Below are positions 12,061 to 22,750 of a stretch of DNA of 64,000 nucleotides, piece by piece; the stretch's first letter is position 1; each line of letters opens with the position of its first letter. Location of the stretch: the NCBI GenBank assembly GCA_963969395.1, contig OZ017798.1:23428173-23492172 (forward strand), read 5' to 3'. Both the position numbers and the translations under genes were made by a program. The notes below the pieces were generated by a model. The model was not told the origin of the DNA and did not search any database. It was given only the letters and a program-made list of their open reading frames with translations. This DNA is from Pseudoscleropodium purum. Taxonomy: Eukaryota > Streptophyta > Bryopsida > Hypnales > Brachytheciaceae.

Positions 12061-12340
12061 GTCATCCCATAACGTCACGTAACGGCTCTGTCTGTCTGTC
12101 TAGCAACTCCGCCATCCACTCCCCGCAGTCAGTCCCTTCCAATCCGTCAATCCACCCAATTTCATGATTGGGTCCGTCAAGTCCAGTCGAGCCAGTCAGA
12201 CGGAGTTCTGGAAAGGCATCTCTGGAATTCCGTATCCAGAAAGGGTCCGTCTCGGGAAATGGGAGATTTGGTTCGCTTCTCTCTGTTGGGAATTTGGGAT
12301 TCAACAAACAGACGGATGGAATCCAGGGGCATCTTTTTTT
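12061..12340. other. GC-richer insert inside R7
   Basis: This block stands out from its A+T-rich surroundings. It contains a CTGT tetranucleotide run and short inverted words such as 'ccgtcaatcc...' and 'cattgggtccgtcaag'. Overlapping open frames exist on both strands (94 codons on minus), but none resembles a known protein. It could be captured genomic DNA. Confidence 0.35.
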
Positions 12341-12345
12341 TTTCA

Positions 12346-12636
12346 ATTTTTATGAAGTGCCAAAGTGGCGAAATAAAATGTTATGATAGCGGTGTTCCAA
12401 ATTCCAACATTCACCCACAAATTGGATAGAAAAGATCACCTTCGTACATATTACATGTCCATAGTTTTTTTTCATCTACAATCACGCAATTTCATGTCCA
12501 ATGTTTTTTTGTAATATGAGGGTTTTGGGAGAAAAGTTTCAAGATTTGTTGCCATTTTTTTGCCAAATTATTTTTTCCTAGTGCAATCTAGTATCAAAAA
12601 GCTCCCCCCCCCCCCCCCCCCCTCCCCAAAAAAAGC
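12346..12636 (+). repeat. R8 dispersed repeat with poly-C tail, copy 1
   Basis: It is homologous over its whole length to 21072-21375. Both have 'aaagtg.c.a.ataaaatgttat.gt.ggtg', 'attggatagaaaa', 'tttcat.cacaat', 'gcaatttcat.ccaa' and 'gtgcaatctag', then a long C run (19 C at 12604-12622) followed by 'tcc..aaaaa.g.aaagcctt'. Conservation of a homopolymer C tract at the same place in two copies suggests it belongs to the element. Confidence 0.7.
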
Positions 12637-13107
12637 CTTGATGGAATCATTTCTAGCTTCCAAGCAATTGTCGTTAGTGCATCCCAAAATCATTTTGAAA
12701 TTGATGAAGAAGGATGGGAATAAATTAGCTTAGAAGCTTATGGCTCATTTCCAACCACTTAAGGGATTTAGCATACTTGCTAGTTGGATTTGGTGAGGGA
12801 AAAATTTCCCCAATGTAGGAAAATAGATTGAAGAAGGATTCAAATCTTTTTTACATTTCTTTTCCTCCAAAAATAAAATTATATTGAATTTTTTTGTAAT
12901 GATTATGTAAGACCTATTCATGTTATAAAGGTCATTCTAATTTTTTATTTATTTATCATAAATTGGTTACAAAATCAATGTGAGTGGTAATTATGGTTTT
13001 CAATGTACACATTGTGTCATTCTATGCTTTCAATGTACACCTCTTGAACATTTATGAAGCTCCTACAAATCCTGCAACATATAAGTTGTAATATAAACAA
13101 GATCTGA

Positions 13108-13410
13108 TTGGAATTATAGCAACCTACATACTTGAAATGGGAGGGTTATTGAAAAGGGATCACTTACCTTAACCCTCGAACGTTGAGGTAGACATTTTGT
13201 ATCTGATGGATGATAGGGAATCAAATTGTATAGAACAAAAGTGCAACTATTCATCCTCAAAATTTGTTTGGAAAAGGGAAGATCTTCTAAAGTAGTTTGA
13301 CTTGCAATGACCACTTTTGCAATTTGGGAGGCTAGTGATTTATATGGCAATAGAAATGGATGATTACAAGGGTCATCCCTTCGGCATTTAAGGATTAAAG
13401 GGACATAAAT
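13108..13410. repeat. R6 repeat, copy 1
   Basis: It shares with 13985-14230 the order 'tgatggatgatag.gaatc', 'agtgcaa.tatt', 'aatttgt.tg', 'gatcttc/gaggtcttgca', 'agtttgac.t.caatga' and 'gcttttg'. It begins with a 25-base phrase ('attggaattatagcaacct') that also occurs inside the R7 left arm near 11870. An open frame on the minus strand (13114-13530) runs through R6 and R1 and is not a conserved gene. Confidence 0.55.
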
Positions 13411-13422
13411 TGATAGTTTCTT

Positions 13423-13655
13423 CACTAGTATTAGTGTGCCCCATGCCATTGCCATGGCAAAAAAAAGTAATTTTAAATTTAAAAAAAATTTATGACAACT
13501 TTTAAATTCAATAACTTTTACACTATGCATTCAAACACCACAAAACAAAGTTTGTGCATCCCTCCTTGCCAAGGGCTTTTTGATGATACCCAAAACGTGA
13601 CTGAAAAACATAGAGTCATGGAGATCTCAATGTAACAAACAAACAAAAAAACCTA
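13423..13655 (-). repeat. R1 dispersed repeat, copy a (short form)
   Basis: The family is defined by CACTAGT at one end, a 'gccattgcca..g.c' block, a 'ttgaattt..taactttt.cac' block, then CCACAAAACAAAG.TTGTGCA, and a distal 'cctaacttaa' end with AAACA runs. This copy is inverted relative to copies b, c and d. It is non-coding. Confidence 0.65.
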
Positions 13656-13984
13656 ACTTAAAGTATGGATCAAAAAATTTCTTCATTCAAAAGGGACATA
13701 CACAAATATTATCAATTAATTAAATAACTTATATAAATAAATAAATAAATAAAATACTTTATTTGTCCACGCACCATTCATAGCCAAAATCAATTTTTTT
13801 AAATATAGATATGATATGTGGAATACATGTGAATATAATATACATGATACGAATGTGTTATATGAAATACTAATATAGTAAGATATATGCATACAAATAT
13901 GGGATATAGTTGCTAATCCCATATCAATTGTAATCTTGCACATTTCAAAAAAATATTATTATTCAATCACTTTTTAATCATTCT

Positions 13985-14230
13985 TATAACATCATTGCAA
14001 ACACTAAGTGTCTTGATGGATGATAGAGAATCCTTCTATATAAGACTTAAGTGCAAATATTAATTTTTGAAATTTTGTGTGAAAATGAGAGGTCTTGCAC
14101 AATAGTTTGACCTCCAATGAGTGCTTTTGTTTTTTTAAGCAAAACATTAATACAGTTACCAAAAGGATGACTTTCAAGGTAACTAGGGTTATTATTCTAG
14201 GGTTGAGTGAGAGGAGTGAAGTAATTCACT
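13985..14230. repeat. R6 repeat, copy 2
   Basis: Direct copy of 13108-13410, diverged, lying next to an R1 copy as the first one does. The paired order R6-R1 twice within 1.2 kb suggests a segmental duplication with local inversion of R1. The spacer 13656-13984 has (TAAA)n at about 13733-13755 and 'gatatg/catgtg' words like those of R2. Confidence 0.5.
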
Positions 14231-14317
14231 CACTATCCCCTCAATTGAAAATGGACCCCCTCTCTAAGTATAAATTTTTCACAAATCAAGAATGTCGTTG
14301 GGAAATATATATCATTA

Positions 14318-14826
14318 AGATAGGTTGTTTGTTTTGTTTTGTTTGTTTGATACGTTAAGATTTAACAAACTGTGAGGTATTCAACAACGTTCTTAGTACC
14401 ACTCAAAAGTTCTTTGCTCAAAGGAGTGCAAGGATTTTGTTTTGTGGGGTTTCGACTTACAATGCAAAAGTTATTGAATTTCAAACTTTTTATGAATCAT
14501 TTTAAAATTTCAAATTATGCTTTATTTTGGAAAATTCATAACTTTTGCATTGCATGTGTACGCACCACAAAACAAAGTCTTTGCACTCCTTTATAGGTAA
14601 GGCTTTCTATTCATGCCAATTTCGTGGCGTTTAGACCTATGGTGTAGAAATTATAGAAATTATAGAAATTACAAAAATTATAGAAATTATAATTTAAAAA
14701 ATTGAATTATTGAATTTCAAAGTGTGAAAATGATTGAATTTCAAAGTTTTAATGGATTTTTTTAAAATCCATAAAATTACTTTTACTTTTATTTTGATTG
14801 TGGCAATGGCTCAAAGTACACTAGTC
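14318..14826 (+). repeat. R1 copy b, long form with internal foldback
   Basis: This is the longest R1 copy. From 14397 to 14620 it is a palindrome. 'ctcaaagg.gtgcaaggattttgttttgtgg...' is followed by its inverse 'ccacaaaacaaagtctttgcactcctttat', with 'tgcaaaagttattgaat' paired to 'attcataacttttgca'. A short AAATTATAG tandem run occupies 14640-14695. The same long form is present inverted at 63613-64000, matching through the whole palindrome, so the foldback belongs to the family. Confidence 0.7.
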
Positions 14827-15080
14827 CATTCCTTAAGTTAGGTTGTTTGTTTTATTTTGTTTTGTTTATTATGTTGAAATCTCTCATACCATGAGTCCCC
14901 TAGTCACATTTTTGGTATTGTTGGAAAGCCCTCGGTGAGGAGGGGTGCATGGGCTTTGTTTTGTGGCATTCAGACCTACAACATGAAAGTTATTGAATTT
15001 AAAATATATATTAATTAAAAAACTAGAAAGTTGCTATCATTTTTATTTTGACTGTGGAAACGACGCAGTGCATACAATTT
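14827..15080 (+). repeat. R1 copy c (short form)
   Basis: It directly follows copy b. It carries 'taagttaggttgtttgttt', 'ggtgaggaggggtgcatggg', 'tttgttttgtgg', 'catgaaagttattgaattt' and 'tttttattttgactgtgg', but lacks the inverted second half of the long form. Confidence 0.65.
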
Positions 15081-17801
15081 TTTTTTATAAAACCATTGAG
15101 CTTAATGCAATGGCAGACACACATCCTGTCATGACAAAAGGCCAATAAGGTAGAAATACCTATTTTGGATAACTTAAGCATTTCAAATTGGATGGTGTGG
15201 GAGAGTCATAGGGAACTAAGTTCAATGTGTGCAAAAAATAAGGTTATGGAAGAATGCCAAAAAAAAACACTCCAAAAATGAATATTTTATTGAATATGAA
15301 AGTGGATTTTGCACCCAGATCCATTCCAATTTCATAGATTCACCTATTGTGGTTAGCTTTGGCACTTCTCTCTAGACCAACAAGGAAGAGAGATGAGTGG
15401 ATGAGAAGGTATAAACCAAGAATCTTTTTCAATGATCATTGCACCCAATTATTGTCTACAATAGGTTGGCCTAGGAATCAATTACAAGGGGCCTGTCCAA
15501 AATAGGTACTTCTATCTTAGTTCTGAATCAGACTGATTGTTCTTTTCTGCCTTTTATTTCCATCATCCTTTTGAGAGGGAAAATAAGAGGAAAATATGAA
15601 AAATGAAAAATAAAAAAATAAATTTGCAGTAGTTGTTGAATTACCCACCCCTGTTCATTCATCTTCCAGGTGTCAGTTGTGGAAAGGGTTTGGCATGACC
15701 ATTGCATATACTGAGTGGTTATGATTTGTGAATTACCCCTAGCAAAGGTCCATAATATAGGCCTATGGACCTTCCTTTGGACTCAATAAATGATGGAAAT
15801 TTTCTCTTTCAATTGTACAAAGGTTGAGTGCAGTTATCAAGTTTCTTCCAGAGCTTCCAAGCTCTCACTGGAGCACATGGGTCATGCCTGGAACTGAAGG
15901 CATACGGTAACAGGTTCAGAAAACGTGCATCCAAGGGAAGAAAGCCCCTGGCCTGTGCAGAAATGGGTGAACACTAACATTTCTTACAATTTTGTGGGAG
16001 AAGAGAAATGAGGAACACAGCTATGAAAATTTTAATTTTAATTTTTTGACTCAGAGTGAATAAAATATGATTTTTCAAACTTAGATGTGCCTAGGATTCT
16101 ATTAAAGCTCATAGGCTACAATTGTGATGAACCAAGACATGCCTTTGAATGGAGCAATTGAGTTTAAGAATGATCCACCATAAGTTTTTATTCAATTCAC
16201 TCCCTGTTGCAAGTGCAGTGAATGGATTGCAGTAAAATTTGAAACGCAGGGACAATTTCCATTGACTACATTTGTATTTTAGTCTCACCAAATTCAGAAC
16301 TTTATTATAAGCAAAGACCACACATAATAGTGACCCATGTCACCTGCTCAATAGCCTAAACTCATGCACATGGGATGGCAATTTCTCACCATACAAAGTC
16401 ATTTGCATTTCTACATCCTTGTGTATTGTTTCTAACAATTCTATAGGGCAATTTTTAATGCCTGAGAGCTTTTTGAGCCTTTTCCTATACTAGAGAATGG
16501 ACATGGGTTTGCCCATTCTACAAAATAGTGAGCCCTATGGGCTTGTTGGTCTACAAAATCTACACACCCTTGTCCGCTCTCTAGCATTAAGACTGTGGGG
16601 TATTAAGTGATTTATATAATATAAAATATCATATAAAGTTTTATACATACTTGGTGTCATTCTCCTGCTTCATCATGCTACTATTTGTTCTTGTTTTTTT
16701 ATACCATTTTTCTTCATACAAATACAATTTGGAAATATGATTTGGAAATATTCAATTTGAAGATGTGTGTTAAAATTGGCAAAGCAAGCATATTCTTTTG
16801 GTATAATCGGTAGGTTCTTCAAGATGTTGATCTTGTAAACTAATCGAGCTTAAAATGAGCCAAATAGGCTCTTTAGGGTGTTGATCATATAAACTAATCA
16901 AGCTCAAATGAACCGAATATGCACTCCTTGGTCTTCTCTAATTAGTCTCTTGTCCTAGATGTTGATGCTTGGAGCTTAGGAAGGAACTAAGATATACAAA
17001 GAGACTTGACTTGGCATACACTATCAATTAAGCTAACTACACCCAATTACATACTTTACCTATGCTATTGTAGATATGCTACTGACGGTACACATTTGGA
17101 TTTCAAATGGTTTTCTATAAGGTGGGTATCACCTTTTCTTTTCTTTTTTAATAAAATTATAACTAATAAATGAGTTGTGTATATTGTAGTAAAATAAGAT
17201 GACAATTGTATTTGAAAAGTTGTGACCTTTTTACAATCAAGTTCACAACTATATGCATTGATGTATGATCAATGTGCCATCCCCTAATTGTGCATGCTTG
17301 GTTTCACTATAGGATCTACAAATGTTTCCGTCTTCATTCTAAATATAGATGTGAGATATTTCAAACAGATATAGCTTTGAGACATTTCTTGTGTTGTATG
17401 GTAACATGCACAATTAGAGGTGTTGCACAATCTTGAGCATGTCTACAATACCGGTAGTAGAAAGAAAAATCCCCATGTACCAAGCCACAAGGCTAGAGCA
17501 TGGACAATGAGCCATTGTAATTTATTTCTTATATAGGCTTTGGAAATGGCATGTTCTCCCATAATTGATTGGCATCCCCAAGTCTTTTTTATTTATTATT
17601 ACTAATACTACAAACAAGTTATGCCACAATCAAAGTTTTTTATGCCACTAAAACCTGTGAATATAGGAGCATAGGGTCAATTTAGCATAAATTGAAAATC
17701 ACAGTTATTCTTCATATTGTATTTAAAAAAATCAAGCATACTACCTACCAATATATGATGTGTTTAGCTTTTGCAATAGCAAACAACTAGTCCCAAGAAA
17801 A
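15081..17801. other. Intergenic DNA, nothing recognised
   Basis: About 2.7 kb with no exon-like frame, no RNA gene and no block duplicated in this window. Short internal direct words such as 'tgttgatc.t.taaactaatc.agct.aaatga' repeat near 16820-16910. Confidence 0.4.
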
Positions 17802-18087
17802 GCATTAGAAGATTTTGGAGGGCTACGACTCTAGGAGGGTTGTTTTAGAGGCATTTCTATCACTACTCCTCCGGTAGCTAGAGAATGGCTATTGCCAAAG
17901 TTTTTTTTTTAATTTTTTTTTTGAAAATTTTAATATAAGAAAAAAAAGTTGAAAAATAAATTATAATATTTTTTTAATGATGTGGCAATTGATGTGTCAC
18001 GTTAGGCAGCTAGTGTAGTAAGTTCCCACAATTTGAAAACCTCAAGGAACTCACAACCCTCCAAAGCAACTGAATGTCTTCTAATGC
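17802..18087. mobile_element. R3 MITE, copy 2
   Basis: The terminal inverted repeat GCATTAGAAGA is perfect (17802-17812 and 18077-18087). A subterminal TTTGGAGGG is present in both arms (17814 and 18065). The centre is A/T-rich and followed by 'GATGTGGCA...TGTCACGTTAG', matching the other two R3 copies. Possible AAA flanks. It is 286 bp and has no coding capacity. Confidence 0.75.
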
Positions 18088-18512
18088 AAAGAATTTGAAT
18101 CACACTAACCATGCGCATAAGCTTGTAGAGTGCTTGAGTTATCCAGCATTAGATTATGGAGATAAGTGATTTGGGTGGGGCAAAGAAGAAAGAAATCTTC
18201 TCAAATTTGGTTGGTTGGGCAGCTTTCATCAAGACTCACCACAACATGAAACATAACGTAAACCACTCCTAGGAAATTCCCCGTTCATTTCTTGGGAGGC
18301 TTTTGCAGCATAATGTCCAATTGTGCAGGTTTTCTTGTGTAATCGGGCATTGCAGATTACTCATTTGACTTCAATTTCTCATCCTTTTGCTTGTGATTTA
18401 CGTTGGGCAATGGCTCCTCATCGTCAAGTGTTGCCTTGTACATAGTCCTCAATCTTTGGAAGAAATTTGACAGCATTTGGACTTCTTCCCTAGTTTTAGA
18501 AACTAGGATGGG

Positions 18513-18794
18513 ATGACTCAGAGCATTCCCACCCATCCTCCAAAACAGATGGCCTCTCTCAGGGCCTTGCTTGGAAGTGGTGGTGGGCCTCCAAAACAAG
18601 AACCTTTTGGAGGCCAGATCACCGCCTCCAAACTGACCTCCAAAACATGAAGAGATAAAACAGGTGAAACCCTCCCACTGCTGGGTGAAGTTGGCCACGG
18701 GCGAGGCGCCTTGGGCTTCAGGGCTTGTGGCCTGCAAAATGCCCACCCAAACCCACCTGCAAAATGCAGGACGGGTGGGCATGCTCTCAGTCAT
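18513..18794. mobile_element. TIR MITE, 282 bp, GC-rich
   Basis: The ends ATGACTCAGAGCATTCCCAC (left) and ATGACTGAGAGCATGCCCAC (right, reverse complement) match, and the match runs on through CC.TCCT.CA. Internal 'cctccaaaac' and 'ttttggagg' words are also inverted. The composition is far GC-richer than its surroundings. A 145-codon open frame on the minus strand starts inside the right terminus and is an artefact. The GAGCAT.CCCA wording recalls common angiosperm hAT or PIF MITE ends, but no target duplication is clear. Confidence 0.72.
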
Positions 18795-19825
18795 TTGGCA
18801 AAGGCAGGGCCCCCCTCCTCCTTCAGTTTTGCTTTGGCTTCAGAGTCCTTTTTGTTTTGTTTCCTCTTTTGCCCAGCCATTGGCTTGGCTGTTTTGCAAG
18901 CTTAACTGTTGTTTTGCAATGGAATTGCATCTGATTCAAAAAAAAGAAAAAAGAAAAAACAGAAGTTAGAAAGAAAGAAATCAGGACACACCTGAGTTTG
19001 CCATTTCAGCCACGCAGTCAGTGCAATGAACTTGTTTGTTTCCAAATCTTACCAAGTTAAGTGATGTGCATTCTAAACTGCAGAATCTTGTCTCCATGCT
19101 TCACTAGCTTTGCTGCCTTGTCCATCTTGATTTCAAATCAGGTCTCATACCCAATGGGATTCTTCTTTCCACAAAGTTCCAGATCCTTGCCTGCAGAGTT
19201 TTGGAACCTGATTTTGCTCAACAGCAGCTAAGTTACCTCATGCACTCAGAAGAGAACAACAGCAACACCACCCTGTCGCAAGTGGAAACAAATCAGTCCC
19301 GACCTCCTGGATTTCCAAGAGCATTTCAATTGAAAGGCATTGGGGTCTTCAATTGTACATTGTGGTACTCTCTTTAATAATAATTCTCCTTTTCAAAGTT
19401 CTTGCATCCAGTGGAAAAAAGAAGATTTAGTGTACCCCTTTGAGAAAACAATGTTACATTTTTTTGCAGCCAATGAAAAAGTGACACGTGTACCCCTTCA
19501 GGGATTCATGTATGACTTTCACTGGTTTTGACTGAGATTGTCACACAATGTAACTTACAATGTACCCCAAAGTAGCAGGAGCAACCTTCATTTGTGTCTA
19601 TTTAGGTTACTGACTATAGGTATGTTACAATGCATCCAAAAGACAGTGCATAGGGTGCTAAAATCCCCCCGCCAAATTATGTGAGCCGTCAATGCACTGG
19701 GATCCCCTTTCTTGCCGTTGATTTGCAAATGGAGAAAATAATTTGGCCACTGATCTTCGTCATTGGAGATGTCCAAAACCGTCGATCTTCACTGTGAAAT
19801 GGCTGTCATTCAAGGTCAATTAATT
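18795..19825. other. Intergenic DNA with repeated 'CCGTTGATC' words
   Basis: No gene. From about 19690 the words GCCGTTGAT, CCACTGATCTTC, CCGTCGATCTTC, ACCATTGATC and GCCGTTGATCTT recur into the start of R2. Between 19420 and 19570 'gtacccc' words recur. Repeated short motifs of this type are usual in transposon subterminal regions. Confidence 0.4.
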
Positions 19826-20822
19826 AGCCCCCCTCCTTTTCCCAAAAAAATTAGCAACCATTGATCATTTTTGATAGAAAAAACACCCTTCCCTGCCGTT
19901 GATCTTGAAAAATAAATCATACGGATATGGATACAAGTATACTGATATGGATATGGATATTGGGATATGGGATCAGATATATAATATGGATATGTATACA
20001 GAAGACAGATATGAAAACCAATTAATCCATATCATTTGTTAAACAAGTTGATTTTGAAAAATACAAGACTAAGGGGGGGACTAAGATCTTCAAATTATTT
20101 TCAAATCAAATTATTGTTCTACCCCACCCCCACCCTAAAAAAAAAATGAATTGGACATCTAAAAAATAATTTGACTTGAACATGTGCCTTATTATGCACC
20201 CAAAAGACACTGCATCAATTTACAACAAAGAGGCGTGAGGCCCTCTCACATTAATTTTCCGGTCACAAACACTCAAGGCTTATCATCACTAGGGAGTCAG
20301 TTTGCTAATTATATTCTTCAGTAACTGCTCTTATGGTCACTGATTTTGCCAATATCTATACCTCACGTTAGGTTGTTTGGTGTGTTTTGAGTGAATAGTG
20401 AGGAAAGGTACCCACTATCCACCCAAAAGTGACTTCATTTTTGGGCTCATTTTTGGATTTTAAAGATTTTAAAATTTTCATTTGAAACCTCCCCTTCCCC
20501 CTCCCCCTTCATGTAATTTTCAGAAACTAACATAATGACAATCAATATGGGATAATTCCTCCATATTTGTATCCGATATTGTATTCGTATCTAGTATCCA
20601 TATTTAGTATTCATCCCATACCCGTATCCAATATTGTGTATGTATCCAATATTCATTTCATATTTCATATTTAGATGGCTCAAATTAAATCTCACAGGAT
20701 CAACAACTTGTGATTTTTTGAGGAATCAATGGCAATTTCAAAGGTAAGTATTTTTAAAAAATTTAAAAAAAATCAACAACCTCTAAATTTTTTGAGAGAA
20801 GCAGGAGCAACTAATGCAAACT
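19826..20822. mobile_element. R2 foldback element, about 1 kb
   Basis: The left part (19826-20000) carries 'ccccctcc', 'aaaaaaatta', 'ccgttgatctt' and then a run of GATATGGATA words. The right part (20560-20822) is the inverse: TATCCATAT-type words, 'caacttgtgattttttgag' and 'ttttttgagaga..aggag'. The centre has C-rich 'ccttccccctccccctt'. A partial copy lies at 61797-62215. Subterminal tandem GGATAT words flanking a C-rich centre are typical of non-autonomous TIR elements. Confidence 0.6.
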
Positions 20823-20884
20823 AAGGGGGAGCCATCTTTTGAGTGGATAGTTATAGTGAGATCTCCTAGAAAGTGTGTCCCTTA

Positions 20885-21066
20885 ATTATATTCTTAATAC
20901 CATCAGCAAGCCTTTGGTGAGGAGGGGTGCATGGGCTTTGTTTTGTGATGTTCCAACCTAGGGTGTGAAAATGATCGAATTTAGGAGTTTTTTTGAATTA
21001 GAAAATTAGAAAATTATAGTTATTTTTATTTTGACCATGGCAATGGCATGGGCTACACTAGTGTAG
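20885..21066 (+). repeat. R1 copy d (short form)
   Basis: It shares 'tggtgaggaggggtgcatgg' and 'gctttgttttgtg' exactly with copy c, then 'gtgtgaaaatgatcgaattt' and 'tttttattttgaccatggca', and ends at CACTAGTGTAG. It abuts the second R8 copy. Confidence 0.65.
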
Positions 21067-21071
21067 AATAG

Positions 21072-21375
21072 GGTTTTTTATTTCATTTTTTATAAAGTGG
21101 CAAAGTGACAATATAAAATGTTATAGTGGTGCCCCAAATTTCAACATTCATTTATATATTGGATAGAAAATATTACATTAACATATATCATATATCTCTA
21201 ATTCTATGTTTCATCCACAATTTAGCAATTTCATCCACAATTTTTTTTTAATTTGAAGTTTTTTGGCAAATAACTTCATAGTTTTTCTCCTTTTTTTAGC
21301 CAAATTAAATTTTTTGAGTGCAATCTAGCTATATTTTTCCCCCTCCCCCCCCCCCCCCTCCAAAAAAGAAAAGCC
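21072..21375 (+). repeat. R8 repeat with poly-C tail, copy 2
   Basis: Direct homologue of 12346-12636, ending in a C-rich tract (about 21340-21359) followed by 'tccaaaaaagaaaagcctt'. It sits between R1d and the R5 element at 21391. Confidence 0.7.
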
Positions 21376-21390
21376 TTTGTATAGAGTTAA

Positions 21391-21960
21391 CCCCTAAAGG
21401 ACGAAATGGACATTGAATGTATGTTAACAATCTCGGGTAGGTGCATATGAAGTCATTTTTTAACAGATGTTCTTAAATTTTTAACACAAGGTGTGAACAT
21501 GTACCCCCTTAGTGGGAATATAAATTTTTTGATCAGGTGTCTAGATCAAAAGTTATGTTGCCCTAAACTTTTGAGGCAGCTTGGGCAACTTCAAGTAGCA
21601 TGTACTAAACTCCTCCAATAATTCTGAAATTTGGTAGGTATGTCATATACATGATATAAGATGCAAATGTCCAAAAAAAATAACCATGTATAGTGTAAAA
21701 ATCTTACTTTAGGATGAGTTAAAGACTGTTGGCCTTGTCTAATAAGATTGATAAATTTTTTTTCCCCTAACTTCAAATGTCATAATCTTTCAATCCATGC
21801 AGTTGAAGTTTCTGAAATTTTTTCCACATGTTCTTAGATAAGTGTAGTACAAATTTGTATAGTTGAATTTTGAAAAAAAAAAATCATTTTTTTCTTGCTG
21901 CCTAAAAACTACGAAGATTTTGACAGTTTCTATCCAAAATGTGCCTCAGTCCTTTAGGGG
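21391..21960 (+). mobile_element. R5 element, copy 1, TTAA-type ends
   Basis: The terminal inverted repeat CCCCTAAAGGA is perfect at both ends (21391-21401 and 21950-21960). The left flank is TTAA (21387-21390) and the right flank TCAA (21961-21964), one substitution from TTAA. It is homologous over its length to 38182-38731 (shared 'taggtgcatatgaagtcatt', 'gatcaaaagttatgttgcc', 'ttctgaaatttgg', 'catgt.tagtgtaaa' and more). No protein-coding frame. The flanks and CCC start suggest a piggyBac-like non-autonomous element. Confidence 0.7.
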
Positions 21961-22590
21961 TCAAATAATACTTGCATACTGTTGCATCCCCTGGAGTCCT
22001 GGACCCCTTGTTTTGCATCCCCCTGGATCCCTTGGGTACAGTATACTACGAAAGGCATTCAAATTGTACAGATCCTGTCTTGCAGAGATTTCTTTTGTTT
22101 AATTTCTTTTGGGTCCAACAGAAAGCAAAATGAGATTCCCACATCCAAAATTAAGTACATCCATTTTCAGAGAGAGCAATACCATCCAAAAAAAATGTGT
22201 AAAATATATGCAATTTCATCCATAATTATCCTTGCCTATAGGCCATCATCCTTCCTGCTTTGTCGACCTCCTTTTGGGTGAGATGATGACATCAAATGAT
22301 CAAGCATTCTCTTTCTAAGTCATAAATGATATGTGATTGAGTGCATTACTTTATAGAATCATGTATGTATTTTATGGGGTTTCTTTTATCAACTTTCCTT
22401 GTGAATAAAATAGTAAGAAAATCAATTCAAGATTCCATGCCCTGACGCATGCTGACAAGCTTCCAAAAAAGAAATTGGATTCTAGTATAATTTCTCTGTC
22501 GTCATGATGTTTATCTTACCATTGTAATTTGTTCAACTAGAGTGAAGGTTTTGGAACAAAGGAAACATCTTTTCAACTACCTGAAGGCAG

Positions 22591-22750
22591 GCCAGGAGGA
22601 TTGACCCCTCTATTGCCCCACCAGAGGGTAAATGTCAAAATTGACCCCTATTTTGTGCCGCTTAAATTTTGTATTTCATCATGTCCCCTCATTAATTTGG
22701 GGTCTCTAATTGCAAATATGAATTAGAGGGGTCAATCCTCCTTGGCCCCT
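22591..22750. mobile_element. Small TIR element, hAT-like, 160 bp
   Basis: The ends GCCAGGAGGATTGACCCCTC (left) and GGCCAAGGAGGATTGACCCC (right, reverse complement) are inverted copies continuing through TCTA. Flanks GAAGGCAG and GAAAGCAA could be a diverged 8-bp target duplication, which would fit hAT. The element boundary can shift by a few bases because both edges contain CCTGAA. Confidence 0.62.

Larger units (their letters stand above)
11723..13101. mobile_element. R7 long-terminal-inverted-repeat element
   Basis: The arm at about 11723-12060 is the diverged inverse of the arm at about 12742-13101. Shared landmarks in order are 'ctttgttta.at.acaac', 'caggacttgtaggagct', 'atgttcaaga', 'attgaaagcatagaatga', 'attttgtaacca', 'atccttctt.aatc.atttccct' and 'aagtggt.ggaaatg'. 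The arms are therefore about 340-360 bp long. The interior holds a GC-richer stretch (12061-12340) and the poly-C repeat R8. One-arm relatives lie at 24505-24860 and 47262-47636. No transposase is visible; it may equally be two R7 copies in opposite orientation. Confidence 0.65.

Noticed and set aside
12062..12346. A 94-codon frame with overlapping plus-strand frames
   Set aside because: It lies in a short GC-richer insert where all frames are open by composition; no family resemblance.
13114..13530. A 138-codon open frame on the minus strand
   Set aside because: It runs across the junction of two dispersed repeats (R6 and R1), the homologous copies nearby do not keep the frame open, and there is no recognisable domain.
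18357..18794. A 145-codon open frame on the minus strand
   Set aside because: Its start codon is part of the MITE's terminal inverted repeat and most of the frame is MITE sequence; the GC-rich composition explains the lack of stops.
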